Below, piece after piece: positions 46,124-55,411 of a stretch of DNA of 64,000 bases. A model generated the notes under the pieces. That model did no database searches. It was not told where the DNA came from and saw only the letters and a list, made by a program, of their open reading frames with translations. The number at the start of each line of letters is the position of its first letter. The stretch's first letter is position 1. This DNA comes from Paraburkholderia sp. BL10I2N1 (lineage in GTDB: Bacteria; Pseudomonadota; Gammaproteobacteria; Burkholderiales; Burkholderiaceae), in NCBI RefSeq assembly GCF_004361815.1, contig NZ_SNWA01000001.1:4464001-4528000 (forward strand), given 5' to 3'. A program made the translations under genes and the position numbers.

Positions 46124-47173
46124 TTAACCCTTGGCCGGCGCACGGCCCGTCGTGCCACGCACGATCAGGTCGGTGGGCACGATGTTCTGCGAGCTGACCG
46201 GCCGTCCTTCTATATGGGCGAGCAGGTATTCGGCGCTGCGCGCGCCGATTTCTTCCGCGGGCAGGCGCATGGTGGTGAGCGGCGGCGTCGTGAAACTGGC
46301 GAACTCGATGTCGTTGATACCGGCAATCGACAGTTCGCCCGGGATGTCTATGCCCGCCTCGTGCGCTTCGGCAAGCGCTCCCACGGCAAGCAGGTCGGTG
46401 CCGCAAATGACGGCAGTCGGCCGGACCGGCCCCTGCATCAGCGCACGCATGGCCATCTGCCCTTCAATGATCTTGTGCGGCATCTCGATCAGATGCTCGT
46501 GACGCAACTCAAGTCCGCGCGCCTGCAAGGCACTGCGCACGCCGATGATCCGATCGGCTGCGCGATCGCTGTGCTGGGTCATCTGGGTGATCATGCCGAA
46601 ATGCACGTGCCCGAGATCGAGCAGATATTCCGCGATCCGCCGCCCCACCGCGATATTGTCGAACCCAACGTACGGATGATGCTGATCGACGGTCCAGCCG
46701 TTGACCAGCGGAATCTGCTCCTTCGCGAGCAGTTCGTACAACGCGGGCGAATGACTGCGGCCGACCAGCATCAGTCCGGCAACGCCATCGGCGATCAGCG
46801 CACGGACCTGTTTGAGTTCGTCCTCCTGGTCGTAGTACGAGCACGCCAGAAGCAGCGTATAACCTGCTTCGCCGATACGTTTTTGAAGGGCGAATACGCC
46901 CAGCGCGAAGTTCTGGTTCTCGAGCGAGGGAATCACCGCGCCGATGGTCTTCGAGCGCTGCGAGGCGAGCGCCCGCGCAGCAGCGTGCGGTGTGTAGCCA
47001 AGTTTTTGCGCGATCTCGCGCACCCGGTCCTGCAATGCCGGAGCGACCGTGCCGTTGCCATTAAGGACACGCGACACGGTCGCCGTGGATACCCCGGCGG
47101 CACGCGCGACGTCCATGACGGAAATCGCATTGGACTTTCGGCGCGACGCCCTCTTCTTTAGTTCTGTGTTCAA
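46124..47173 (-). CDS. LacI-family transcriptional regulator
   Basis: A 349-residue regulator. The HTH and hinge helix read VMDVARAAGVSTATVSRVLNG and HAAARALASQRSKTIG. The sugar-binding core follows with VGFDNIAVGRR and ICGTDLLAVGAL. It sits at the head of the uronate/aldarate cluster. LacI-type operators at 58425-58436 and 58523-58534, and at 44394 and 44578, are plausible targets. Confidence 0.93.
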   Translation of the reverse strand: MNTELKKRASRRKSNAISVMDVARAAGVSTATVSRVLNGNGTVAPALQDRVREIAQKLGYTPHAAARALASQRSKTIGAVIPSLENQNFALGVFALQKRIGEAGYTLLLACSYYDQEDELKQVRALIADGVAGLMLVGRSHSPALYELLAKEQIPLVNGWTVDQHHPYVGFDNIAVGRRIAEYLLDLGHVHFGMITQMTQHSDRAADRIIGVRSALQARGLELRHEHLIEMPHKIIEGQMAMRALMQGPVRPTAVICGTDLLAVGALAEAHEAGIDIPGELSIAGINDIEFASFTTPPLTTMRLPAEEIGARSAEYLLAHIEGRPVSSQNIVPTDLIVRGTTGRAPAKG

Positions 47174-47270
47174 CGTCCACCTGCTTCTCGTCGTAGGGTC
47201 ATGAAGGATGTCAATTCACGACCGCATACTATAACGCGACGCACACCTTGCGACGATGGACCCGTCACGC

Positions 47271-48077
47271 TTAGTCGATCTGCTGCGGATCGCCGTCGAA
47301 TTCAACGAGACAGCCAAAGCCGCCATGAAAAAGCGTCTCGCGCGTATCTTCCACCTGTCCTGTTGCGGCGATCTCCGCCGTGTGCAGTTCGGCGTCGTCT
47401 TCCGGCTCGAACCCGAGAAAACGCACGTTGGCGTTGTCCCAGCGATTGCGCGCGTTAGCGGAGACGCCATACACGACTGCGAAATGGTAGTCCGGGTAGT
47501 CGATACAACGGCGCGCCACCTGCACCATATCGCGATGGCTGATCCATGTGAAGAGGTGCCGCGGTGCGGTAGGCCGGTCATCCGGGCGGAACGAGCCAAT
47601 ACGGATGCACGCAACGGACATGCCATGCTTGTCGGCGTACATCCGGCCAAGCGCCTCGCCGAACACCTTCGAGATGCCGTAGCGGCTATCCGGGCGCGGC
47701 TCGACGGTGTTATCGATCATCCGGTCGCGACGATGAAAACCCACCGCGTGGTTCGAGCTTGCGAACACCACGCGCTTGACGCCCGCTCGACGCGCCGCTT
47801 CGAAAACGTTGTAGCAGCCTTCGATGTTCATGTCGCGGATGCGCTCCCAGGGCGCCTCGTCCGGAATGCCGGCCAGATGCACGACGACGTCCACGCCTTC
47901 CATAATTGGCAGAAGATCTTCCAGCCGCGTGATGTCCGCGGTCACGATATCCTCGCCCGCCTGCGCCTCGGCTTGCGGCGCAATATCGGCGAGGCGCAAC
48001 GCATAGTGGCCCTGGAAACCGGCGCGCAGTACGCGTCCGATGTGACCGGCCGCGCCGGTAATCAGTACTCGAGTCAT
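47271..48077 (-). CDS. udh: Uronate dehydrogenase-like NAD-dependent SDR
   Basis: A 268-residue extended SDR. It has the nucleotide motif TGAAGHIG near the N-terminus, VVHLAGIPDEAPW, the catalytic Ser region SSNHAVGFH, and YGISK (Tyr-x3-Lys). These segments match uronate dehydrogenases, which oxidise D-galacturonate or D-glucuronate to the aldarolactone. The lactonase and dehydratases encoded nearby would continue the oxidative pathway. Confidence 0.88.
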   Translation of the reverse strand: MTRVLITGAAGHIGRVLRAGFQGHYALRLADIAPQAEAQAGEDIVTADITRLEDLLPIMEGVDVVVHLAGIPDEAPWERIRDMNIEGCYNVFEAARRAGVKRVVFASSNHAVGFHRRDRMIDNTVEPRPDSRYGISKVFGEALGRMYADKHGMSVACIRIGSFRPDDRPTAPRHLFTWISHRDMVQVARRCIDYPDYHFAVVYGVSANARNRWDNANVRFLGFEPEDDAELHTAEIAATGQVEDTRETLFHGGFGCLVEFDGDPQQID

Positions 48078-48107
48078 TCATACTCTCCGTGTCATTCGGT
48101 AAAGCAG

Positions 48108-48851
48108 TTAACCGGTTTCGCTTTTCTGTGCGGCGTAGCCGAACGAGCGGCGGTGTTGCGCTTCGAGATAAGCGTCGCGGGACGGCACCAGATGCTCCCG
48201 GCACAACCCGATCAACGATTCGCGGTCGCCGGTGCGCAGCGCCTCGATCATCTGGTGATGCTGCGCGCGCGCCTTCTCCAGATACTGCGGAAACACGATC
48301 GATACCGAGCGGATGGCATGCGTCCTGCGCTCATACTCCCGAATGGCCTCGGTCAGGACCTGGCTTTCCGACAACGCAAAGAACGCATGGTGGAACGCCA
48401 TGTTCGCGCGGAACACGCGCCGCAGATCGCCGACGTCGGCCGCTGCGTCGTGCTCCGCCTGGATGGCCGCCAACGAATCGAGCGCCTCGCGGCTGACCGG
48501 AAACACGATGCGCCTGGCCGCGTCGACCTCGAGCAGCTCGCGCAGCGCATACAGCTCGGCGACCTCGCGCGGCGTGTATGACTTGACCAGCGCGCCCACA
48601 TTCTTGCGGCGCTCGACCAGCCCGCGCCGCTCCACCTCCGCCAGCACCTGCCGCGCCACGTGGCGCTTCAGGTTGAAGCGCTCGCACAAATCGTCTTCCA
48701 CGAGCCGTTCTCGCGGATGCAGAACGCCGAGGACGATCTGTTCCTCGAGTTCGTCCGCGACGCTGCGCAAGGTCTGGTCGACATTACGGTCGCGCTCGAC
48801 CGTCCTGGCTGCGGGGGCATCGGAGCGTCTGGACTTGGCAGTGATGGTCAT
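48108..48851 (-). CDS. GntR-family regulator, FCD domain
   Basis: A 247-residue regulator with a winged helix (ERLVEDDLCERFNLKRHVARQVL) and FCD domain (MAFHHAFFALSES, then HHQMIEALRTGD with metal-site histidines). The ATG at 48851 is preferred over a TTG 24 bases upstream. It lies between uronate dehydrogenase and the IlvD/Edd dehydratase on the same strand and likely senses a sugar acid. Confidence 0.88.
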   Translation of the reverse strand: MTITAKSRRSDAPAARTVERDRNVDQTLRSVADELEEQIVLGVLHPRERLVEDDLCERFNLKRHVARQVLAEVERRGLVERRKNVGALVKSYTPREVAELYALRELLEVDAARRIVFPVSREALDSLAAIQAEHDAAADVGDLRRVFRANMAFHHAFFALSESQVLTEAIREYERRTHAIRSVSIVFPQYLEKARAQHHQMIEALRTGDRESLIGLCREHLVPSRDAYLEAQHRRSFGYAAQKSETG

Positions 48852-48905
48852 ACGAGGGTCCGCAAATTGATCCAAGCCGCGAGCCTATACGAAAAAGCGA
48901 GGCCT

Positions 48906-50645
48906 TTAAATCTTGCTTCCATCGCCTGGAACCGTCGCGGTGACGCGGGTCGCCTGTAGAAAGTCGAAGTCGCAGCCCTCGTCGGCCTGAGTGATCGTGG
49001 TCAGGAAAAGCTTGCGATACCCCCGCTCGTCGGGATCGGCCTGGCGCGCCGGCAAGGCGGCTAGACGCGCGGCAATTTCCTCGTCGCTAAGCGCCAGTTC
49101 GATCGAACGGTCTGCCACGCTCAGGCGAATCCGGTCGCCGGTCCGCACGATTGCAAGCGGACCGCCGATCGCGGCTTCCGGCGTGACGTGCAGCACCACC
49201 GTACCGGACGCCGTGCCGCTCATGCGGCCGTCCGAAATGCGCACCATATCCTTGACTCCCTGGCGGCCGAGTTTGCGCGGAATGGGAATGTAGCCCGCTT
49301 CCGGCATGCCCGGCGCACCCACCGGTCCGATCCGCTTGAGCACGAGTACGTCGTGCGCTTCCACCTCCAGATCAGGGTCGTCGATACGGCGGGCCAGATC
49401 TTCCGCATCCTCAAAGACGACGGCGCGGCCTTCGTGTTCCATCAGGCAGGCGGTTGCGGCCGACTGCTTGATGATCGCGCCGCCTGGCGCAAGATTGCCA
49501 CGCAACACGGCAATCCCGCCTTGCGGGTAAATCGGGCGCTCGAACGGACGGACCACGTCTTGCGGGAAGCTGGCGGGCGCGGCATCGAGCTCTTCGCCGA
49601 GCGTGCGGCCGGTCACGGTGAGCGCATCGAGATGCAACAGGCCCTTGATCTCGCGCATGACGGTCGTCAAACCGCCGGCGCGATGCAGGTCTTCCATATA
49701 GTGCTGACCCGACGGCTTCAGATCGACCAGCACAGGCGTCTCGCGCGCCATCTGGTCAAGCTGCGCAAGGTCGATGCGAATCCCGAGTCGGCCCGCAATT
49801 GCCGTGAGGTGAATGATGCCGTTGGTCGAGCCGCCAATCGCGAGCAGCACCCGCAACGCGTTTTCGATTGCCTTGGGCGTCAGGATCGCCGTTGGGCTGA
49901 GGTCCCGCCCGATCATCGCCACGGCCTGAGCGCCGGTGCGCTCCGCAATGCGGATGCGATCGGCGGTTACGGCAGGCGCGGACGCGCCGCCGGGCAGCAT
50001 GATGCCCAAGGCTTCCGCAATGCAGGCCATTGTGCTGGCCGTTCCCATCACCGAACAGGTCCCGACCGTCGCGACGAGCTGGTTGTTGACCGCTTCGATC
50101 TCGGCCGCGTCGATCTGGTCGCCGCGAAAGCTCGCCCAGAAGCGACGGCAGTCCGTACACGCCCCAACCCGCTCGCCCCGATGCGAGCCCGTAAGCATGG
50201 CGCCCGTCACCAGTTGAATGGCGGGAACGCCCGCCGCCGCCGCCCCCATCAACTGGGCCGGGACGGTTTTGTCGCAGCCGCCGATCAGCACCACCGCATC
50301 CATCGGCTGGGCGCGGATCATCTCCTCCGTGTCCATCGACATCAGATTGCGCAGGTACATGCTGGTCGGATGCGAAAAGCTCTCGGCGATCGAGATCGTC
50401 GGAAATTCGACCGGCAGCCCGCCAGCCAGCATCACGCCGCGTTTTACCGCCTCGATCAATTGCGGCGCGTTGCCGTGGCACGGGTTGTAGGCACTGCCGG
50501 TGTTCGCGATCGCCACGATCGGACGCGATAACGCGTCGTCGGTATAGCCCGCGCCCTTGATGAACGCCTTGCGCAGGAACAGCGAGAAACCCTCATCGCC
50601 GTAGTTCGTCAGGCCCTGCCGCAAACCGCTTTTCTTCTCGCTCAT
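48906..50645 (-). CDS. IlvD/Edd-family sugar-acid dehydratase
   Basis: A 579-residue dehydratase with Fe-S ligands expected in NPCHGNAP, GGCDKTVPAQ and CTDCRRF, and the C-terminal SDGRMSGTASGTVVLH. The family covers dihydroxyacid, gluconate, arabonate and xylonate dehydratases; in this cluster a sugar acid is the likely substrate, converted to a 2-keto-3-deoxy acid. It is divergent from the 2-hydroxyacid dehydrogenase gene. Confidence 0.92.
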   Translation of the reverse strand: MSEKKSGLRQGLTNYGDEGFSLFLRKAFIKGAGYTDDALSRPIVAIANTGSAYNPCHGNAPQLIEAVKRGVMLAGGLPVEFPTISIAESFSHPTSMYLRNLMSMDTEEMIRAQPMDAVVLIGGCDKTVPAQLMGAAAAGVPAIQLVTGAMLTGSHRGERVGACTDCRRFWASFRGDQIDAAEIEAVNNQLVATVGTCSVMGTASTMACIAEALGIMLPGGASAPAVTADRIRIAERTGAQAVAMIGRDLSPTAILTPKAIENALRVLLAIGGSTNGIIHLTAIAGRLGIRIDLAQLDQMARETPVLVDLKPSGQHYMEDLHRAGGLTTVMREIKGLLHLDALTVTGRTLGEELDAAPASFPQDVVRPFERPIYPQGGIAVLRGNLAPGGAIIKQSAATACLMEHEGRAVVFEDAEDLARRIDDPDLEVEAHDVLVLKRIGPVGAPGMPEAGYIPIPRKLGRQGVKDMVRISDGRMSGTASGTVVLHVTPEAAIGGPLAIVRTGDRIRLSVADRSIELALSDEEIAARLAALPARQADPDERGYRKLFLTTITQADEGCDFDFLQATRVTATVPGDGSKI

Positions 50646-50789
50646 CCTTGCCCCTTAATCGTCGATGACATTATCAATAATCTTGACGTTAATCTTAACG
50701 ATATTTATAGTGCTTCGGCAAGCGGTTCTTTTCGGTGGCGTTCGATGCCGCATAGCCACCCTCTCAAACAGCATTCCCTCGAGGTCTTC
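50646..50789. promoter_or_regulatory. Divergent promoter with tandem 12-bp repeats
   Basis: TAATCTTGACGT (50678-50689) is followed directly by TAATCTTAACGA (50690-50701), a head-to-tail repeat of about one helical turn in an AT-rich segment. It is a candidate regulator site for both flanking genes. Confidence 0.5.
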
Positions 50790-51788
50790 ATGAAGCATGT
50801 CGTGGCTTATCGTTCGTTGCCTCCTGCTGTGCTGGGGCTTCTTCGTGAGCACTGCTCCGTCGATCTGGTCGACGTTTCGTCCGGTGACCTCGCGCCGTTC
50901 AGGTGCGCCTTGGGCACGGCTCACGGGATGGTCGGCAACAATCTCAAGATAACGCCCGAGATCCTTGATGCGGCGCCCTTACTTCAGGTCGCCTCCACCA
51001 TTTCGGCCGGCTTCGATGCCTTCGATGTCCCCGAACTCTCGCGTCGCGGCATCGTTCTGACCAACACGCCGGAAGAAGTCACCGAAACCACCGCCGATCT
51101 CGTGTTCAGCCTGATCCTCGCGACCGCCCGGCGTATTTCCGAACTTGCCGACTGGACGCGTCGCGGCCAGTGGAAGCGAACGGTCAGCGAGGCGCAATTC
51201 GGTGTCGACGTGCATCACAAAACGCTTGGAATCGTCGGCCTTGGGCGCATTGGCAACGCGGTCGCGAGGCGCGCCGCCCTCGGCTTCGGCATGGACGTGA
51301 TCTATTCCAACCGCTCCCGCAACCCCGAAGCCGAGGAGCGCTACGGCGCGCAATGGCGCCCGCTGCCCGAACTACTCGCGACTGCGGATTTCGTCTGCGT
51401 GCTCGTGCCGCTATCTCCCGCCACGGAGCGCCTGATCGGCAGCGCCGAGCTCGGGACCATGAAGCCGTCGGCCATTCTCATCAACTGTGCTCGCGGACAG
51501 GTCGTCGACGAAGCCGCCCTCATTGCGCATCTGCGTGAAGGCCGCATTCTCGCCGCCGGCCTCGATGTGTTCGAACGCGAACCCGTGTCGCCGGACTCGC
51601 CGCTGCTCCAGCTCCCCAATGTGGTAGCGGTGCCGCATATCGGCTCCGCTACGCAACAGACGCGCGAGAACATGGCCATGCGCGCGGTACGCAATCTCGT
51701 CGACGCGCTCGACGGCAAGCTCTCGTCGACCTGTGTCAATCCCGAAGCGCTCGAGGCCCGCTCGTCCGCGCGACAGAACACCGTCTGA
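50790..51788 (+). CDS. D-isomer 2-hydroxyacid dehydrogenase (GhrB/2-ketoaldonate reductase-like)
   Basis: A 332-residue enzyme. The Rossmann motif GLGRIGNAVARRA, the catalytic Arg in NCARGQVVDE, Glu in FEREP and His in PHIGSATQQT are all present. The family reduces glyoxylate, hydroxypyruvate or 2-ketogluconate. The ATG at 50790 after GAGG is chosen; the open frame extends 45 bases upstream. Confidence 0.9.
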   Translation: MKHVVAYRSLPPAVLGLLREHCSVDLVDVSSGDLAPFRCALGTAHGMVGNNLKITPEILDAAPLLQVASTISAGFDAFDVPELSRRGIVLTNTPEEVTETTADLVFSLILATARRISELADWTRRGQWKRTVSEAQFGVDVHHKTLGIVGLGRIGNAVARRAALGFGMDVIYSNRSRNPEAEERYGAQWRPLPELLATADFVCVLVPLSPATERLIGSAELGTMKPSAILINCARGQVVDEAALIAHLREGRILAAGLDVFEREPVSPDSPLLQLPNVVAVPHIGSATQQTRENMAMRAVRNLVDALDGKLSSTCVNPEALEARSSARQNTV

Positions 51789-51829
51789 ATGGCGCGAAAC
51801 ACCCTCACTTAAACCCAAAGGAACACGCG

Positions 51830-52759
51830 ATGACCTCAGTCAACCGGCCCCGCGGCGTCTACTCGCCCGTGGTCACGCCCTTCACAAAAGACCTTCTTCC
51901 GGACCACGACCGCTATGTCCGTCATTGCCGGTGGCTTATCGAACAGGACGTCGGACTCGCTGTGTTCGGCACCAACTCAGAAGCGAATTCGCTCGCAGTC
52001 GGCGAGAAAATCAAGCTGCTCGAAACGTTGGTTGACGCGGACATTCCGGTCGATCGCCTGATGCCGGGCACCGGCTGCTCGGCCCTCACCGACACTGTTG
52101 AACTGACACGCCATGCGCTGTCGCTCGGCGTGAATAATGTGCTGATGCTGCCGCCGTTCTACTACAAGGGCGTCACCGACGAAGGCCTGTTCCGCAGTTA
52201 TGCGCAGATCATTGAGCGCGTGGGTTCCGATGCCCTGCGCATTTATCTGTATCACATCCCGCCCGTGTCTCAGGTACCGCTGAGCCTCGCGCTGATCGAG
52301 CGGCTGCTGGCTGCTTTCCCGGGCGTGATCGCCGGCGTGAAGGACAGCTCGGGCGACTGGAGTAACACACAGGCCATGCTCGAGCGCTTTCAGCCGCAAG
52401 GCTTCGATGTATTCGCTGGCAGCGAAACTTTCCTGCTGGCCACGATGCGTGCGGGCGGCGTCGGCTGCATCACCGCGACCGGGAACGTCAACCCGGGGGC
52501 TATCGTCGAGTTGTATCGTCACTGGCAATCGGCCGACGCCGATGCCTGTCAGGCAGAACTCGATGCCACGCGGGCGGTGTTCGCCAAGTTCCCGATGATC
52601 CCTGCGCTCAAAGCAGCGATCGGCGTGTATTCGAACGATTCCGAGTGGGGCGTCGTACGCCCTCCTCTCGTCGATCTGACGCCGGCGCAATGCGATGCGC
52701 TCGCCGCCGCACTGCGCGAGATCGGCTTCTCCATGCCGAGAATCGAAGTCACCGCCTGA
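51830..52759 (+). CDS. DapA/NAL-family lyase
   Basis: A 309-residue TIM-barrel aldolase. The Schiff-base Lys lies in GVIAGVKDSSGD and the partner Tyr in IYLYHIPP. The family motif GTNSEANSL replaces the usual GTTGE. It probably cleaves or dehydrates a 2-keto-3-deoxy sugar acid made by the neighbouring dehydratases (5-keto-4-deoxyglucarate dehydratase or an aldolase are the options). It lies 41 bp after the dehydrogenase gene in the same direction. Confidence 0.88.
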   Translation: MTSVNRPRGVYSPVVTPFTKDLLPDHDRYVRHCRWLIEQDVGLAVFGTNSEANSLAVGEKIKLLETLVDADIPVDRLMPGTGCSALTDTVELTRHALSLGVNNVLMLPPFYYKGVTDEGLFRSYAQIIERVGSDALRIYLYHIPPVSQVPLSLALIERLLAAFPGVIAGVKDSSGDWSNTQAMLERFQPQGFDVFAGSETFLLATMRAGGVGCITATGNVNPGAIVELYRHWQSADADACQAELDATRAVFAKFPMIPALKAAIGVYSNDSEWGVVRPPLVDLTPAQCDALAAALREIGFSMPRIEVTA

Positions 52760-52831
52760 TGCCGTGAATGAAACATCCGCCGGTTGCATGCGCAACCGGC
52801 GGACTTGTCGAGCCAATCACTGCTTCTCCAT

Positions 52832-53998
52832 TTATGCCCAGTCGTCCAGCGCGTATTCGTTCAGCGCGGCTTCATCGAAATCGAATCCGAGGCCTGGACG
52901 AGTCGGCACGATCAGCATGCCGTCTGCGAACGACAACTGCGTATCCACCAGCCGGCGGAAATTCAGCACCTGATCGTCCGGAAAAAATTCGACATAGCGC
53001 GCATTGGTCGTCGACGCCACCAGATGCACGTGCAGATCGTGGAACCAGTGCGGGCACATCGTCACACCGACCGCCGCGGCCGACGCCGCGATCCGCCGCC
53101 ATTCGCTGATTCCGCCGCATACCGCCGCGTCCGACTGAAGGATCATGGCCGCGCGCTTATCGAGCAGTTCCTGATGCCGCCAGCGCCCTGCTTCTATCTC
53201 GCCGGTCGCAACGGTCACCGGTGTGCGCCGGCTCAGTTGCGCGTGGCTTTCGATGTCGTCGGGACTGAACGGCTCTTCTATCCAGTACGGGTTGAACGGC
53301 TCGTATCGGCGCAAGTATTCGAGCGCGGTTGGCACATCGGACCAGGCGTTGTTGGCATCGAGCATCAGCAGCACATCGTCGCCGATGGCCTGCCGTGCAG
53401 CCCTGATCCGCGCTTCCTCGCTGCGCGGATCGAGCCGCCCTACCTTCATCTTCACGGCGCGGAAACCTAGCGCCACATAGCCCGCCATTTCCTCGCCGAG
53501 ATGCTCCGGCGTCTTGCCTTCGAGGTAGTAGCCGCCGCTGGCATAGGCCGGCACGGTGGCGGCGGACGTACCGCCGAGGTAACGGCTTAGCGGTAGGCCG
53601 GCGGCACGTGCGTTCCGGTCCCACAAGGCGATGTCGAGGATGGACAACGCCCGCATGACCGAGCCGGCACGCCCTTGCAGCAGCGACTCGTCGTACATGG
53701 CGCGCCACGAGCCTTCGACATCGAGCGCGGAGCGCCCGCGGAACAGCGGCGCGAACAATTCGCGCACGGCATACGTGACCAGCATGCCGGCGCGGCTGCC
53801 GCCGTAGCAAAAGCCGATGCCGTAACGGTCATCGGCTGTCGTGACGCGCACGACCGTGTAGTCGCGGGCAGTCACGAGACGGGTCGAGAATGCAGTGTGG
53901 CGGTCGAGCGGCACGCGAATGGTGCGTGCCTCCACAGAAACGATCCGCGAACATGTCTGGTAATCGGTTTGCTCAGGGTCAACGATGACGGGTTTCAT
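52832..53998 (-). CDS. Enolase-superfamily (mandelate racemase type) sugar-acid dehydratase
   Basis: A 388-residue enolase-superfamily member. Catalytic KxK is in AVKMKVGR, metal ligands in LMLDANNAW (Asp), WIEEPF (Glu) and ATGEIEAG (Glu), and a candidate catalytic His in CPHWFHDLHVH. Members dehydrate aldarates or aldonates, or racemise. The start at 53998 is the family N-terminus; the longer frame upstream belongs to the opposite side of the MFS gene. It lies 32 bp after that MFS gene on the same strand. Confidence 0.88.
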   Translation of the reverse strand: MKPVIVDPEQTDYQTCSRIVSVEARTIRVPLDRHTAFSTRLVTARDYTVVRVTTADDRYGIGFCYGGSRAGMLVTYAVRELFAPLFRGRSALDVEGSWRAMYDESLLQGRAGSVMRALSILDIALWDRNARAAGLPLSRYLGGTSAATVPAYASGGYYLEGKTPEHLGEEMAGYVALGFRAVKMKVGRLDPRSEEARIRAARQAIGDDVLLMLDANNAWSDVPTALEYLRRYEPFNPYWIEEPFSPDDIESHAQLSRRTPVTVATGEIEAGRWRHQELLDKRAAMILQSDAAVCGGISEWRRIAASAAAVGVTMCPHWFHDLHVHLVASTTNARYVEFFPDDQVLNFRRLVDTQLSFADGMLIVPTRPGLGFDFDEAALNEYALDDWA

Positions 53999-54030
53999 GG
54001 CAGTCAATCGACTCGAAAAAAGAACGATAT

Positions 54031-55338
54031 TCACGTAGCTGATTTTTCGGCGGCGGTAGCCGTCCCCGTTGCCTCGCCTGCCGTGGTGCGCCGGCCGATG
54101 ACCAGCAGCATGGCCAGCACGCCGGCCAAATCGACCGCCGCGCCGAGCATGAAGCCGCTGCTGTAACCGCCCAGGTACTGGACCGCTAGACCCATCATGG
54201 TCGGACCGACGATGCCCGAAATGTTGCTCATCAGGTGAACAAAGCCGCTTACGCCGCCAAGGTGCCTGCCTGGCACAAGCTCGTGCATGGTGGCCCAGCA
54301 CGCTTGCGACGAAGCCGTCAGGAACAGCACGGCGCACGCAACAAGAATTACCGCCGGCGCTACGGAATCGACCATGCTGACGCCCACCAGCGCGAGACCC
54401 GAGAGCGCGAGCGGCACGATCGCCGAGAGCTTGCGCGCCATCAGCTTGTTGCTCATGCGCTTGAAACACGCGTCGGCGAGCAGGCCACCGCCGAAGTATC
54501 CGATCCCGCCGCATGCCCATGGCACCGCGCTCAGAATACTCATGTGTTTCATGTCCAGATGCAGCGCGTTGGTGAAATAGCTCGGCATCCAGGAGATGAA
54601 CACGAACAGCGTGTAGTTCACCGCGAACAGGCCGACCCCGAGCGCAAGCGTACTCGGACGAAACAGGTAGCTACGCAGCGGCGTGGCTTCGTCGCCACCT
54701 TCGGCCGGGTGCGCCGCGCCGCGGCTCACTTCGACCATTTTGCGTTCGGCCGCGCCGACCCGGGCGCTTTGGGCGGGCTTGTCGGTCACGAACAGGCGCC
54801 AGACGACGATCCACACCAGCCCGAACGCCGCGATGATCACGAACGACGTACGCCAGCCATAAGAAATCGCAATCAGTCCGACGACCGGCCCGGCGATTGC
54901 GCTGCCTACCGTCTGCCCCGAAAACGTAAAGCCGACCATGGTCGCGGTTTCATGCCGGGGAAACCAGTTCGTGATGGTCCGGTTGGTCGTCGAATTCATC
55001 GGACCTTCGCCGAAGCCGAACAGCGCCCGGGAAATCAGCAGCGTGCCGAATCCGGTCACGGCCGCAGTCAGGCCGCAGAGAATGGACCACGCCCCCATCG
55101 CCCAGGAGAACACCCGGCGCGGTCCGTACTTGTCGGCGAGTTGGCCGCCGACGAATGCGAAGATGGAATAGCCGAAGAAGAAGCTGCTGAACACCACGCC
55201 GAGTTGCGACGGAGAAAGACTCAGCTCCTTGTTGATGATAGGTGCGACCACGCCAAGCGCCGCGCGGTCCATGTAATTGATCGCGCCCGCAATAAACAGT
55301 AGCACGGCGACGACGTAGCGATACTTCCCAGTCTTCAT
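54031..55338 (-). CDS. MFS sugar-acid transporter (ACS family, ExuT/GudP-like)
   Basis: A 435-residue permease with twelve helices. AINYMDRAALGVVAP in TM1 and GGQLADKYGPRR after TM2 are ACS-family marks, as in hexuronate and glucarate transporters. The cytoplasmic loop is long and charged (about residues 200-225). It is followed on the same strand by the enolase-superfamily gene, so uptake and first dehydration are probably co-expressed. Confidence 0.9.
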   Translation of the reverse strand: MKTGKYRYVVAVLLFIAGAINYMDRAALGVVAPIINKELSLSPSQLGVVFSSFFFGYSIFAFVGGQLADKYGPRRVFSWAMGAWSILCGLTAAVTGFGTLLISRALFGFGEGPMNSTTNRTITNWFPRHETATMVGFTFSGQTVGSAIAGPVVGLIAISYGWRTSFVIIAAFGLVWIVVWRLFVTDKPAQSARVGAAERKMVEVSRGAAHPAEGGDEATPLRSYLFRPSTLALGVGLFAVNYTLFVFISWMPSYFTNALHLDMKHMSILSAVPWACGGIGYFGGGLLADACFKRMSNKLMARKLSAIVPLALSGLALVGVSMVDSVAPAVILVACAVLFLTASSQACWATMHELVPGRHLGGVSGFVHLMSNISGIVGPTMMGLAVQYLGGYSSGFMLGAAVDLAGVLAMLLVIGRRTTAGEATGTATAAEKSAT

Positions 55339-55411
55339 GTTGTCTCCGTTCCGTATAGGTAAGGATGCCGAATTTTATTGTCTGACACTTCTCGCGAATG
55401 CCATGAAGGTA

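Noticed and set aside
49188..50531. A 447-codon plus-strand open frame
   Set aside because: It is antisense to the IlvD/Edd dehydratase, whose motifs are clear; the frame has no recognisable domain.
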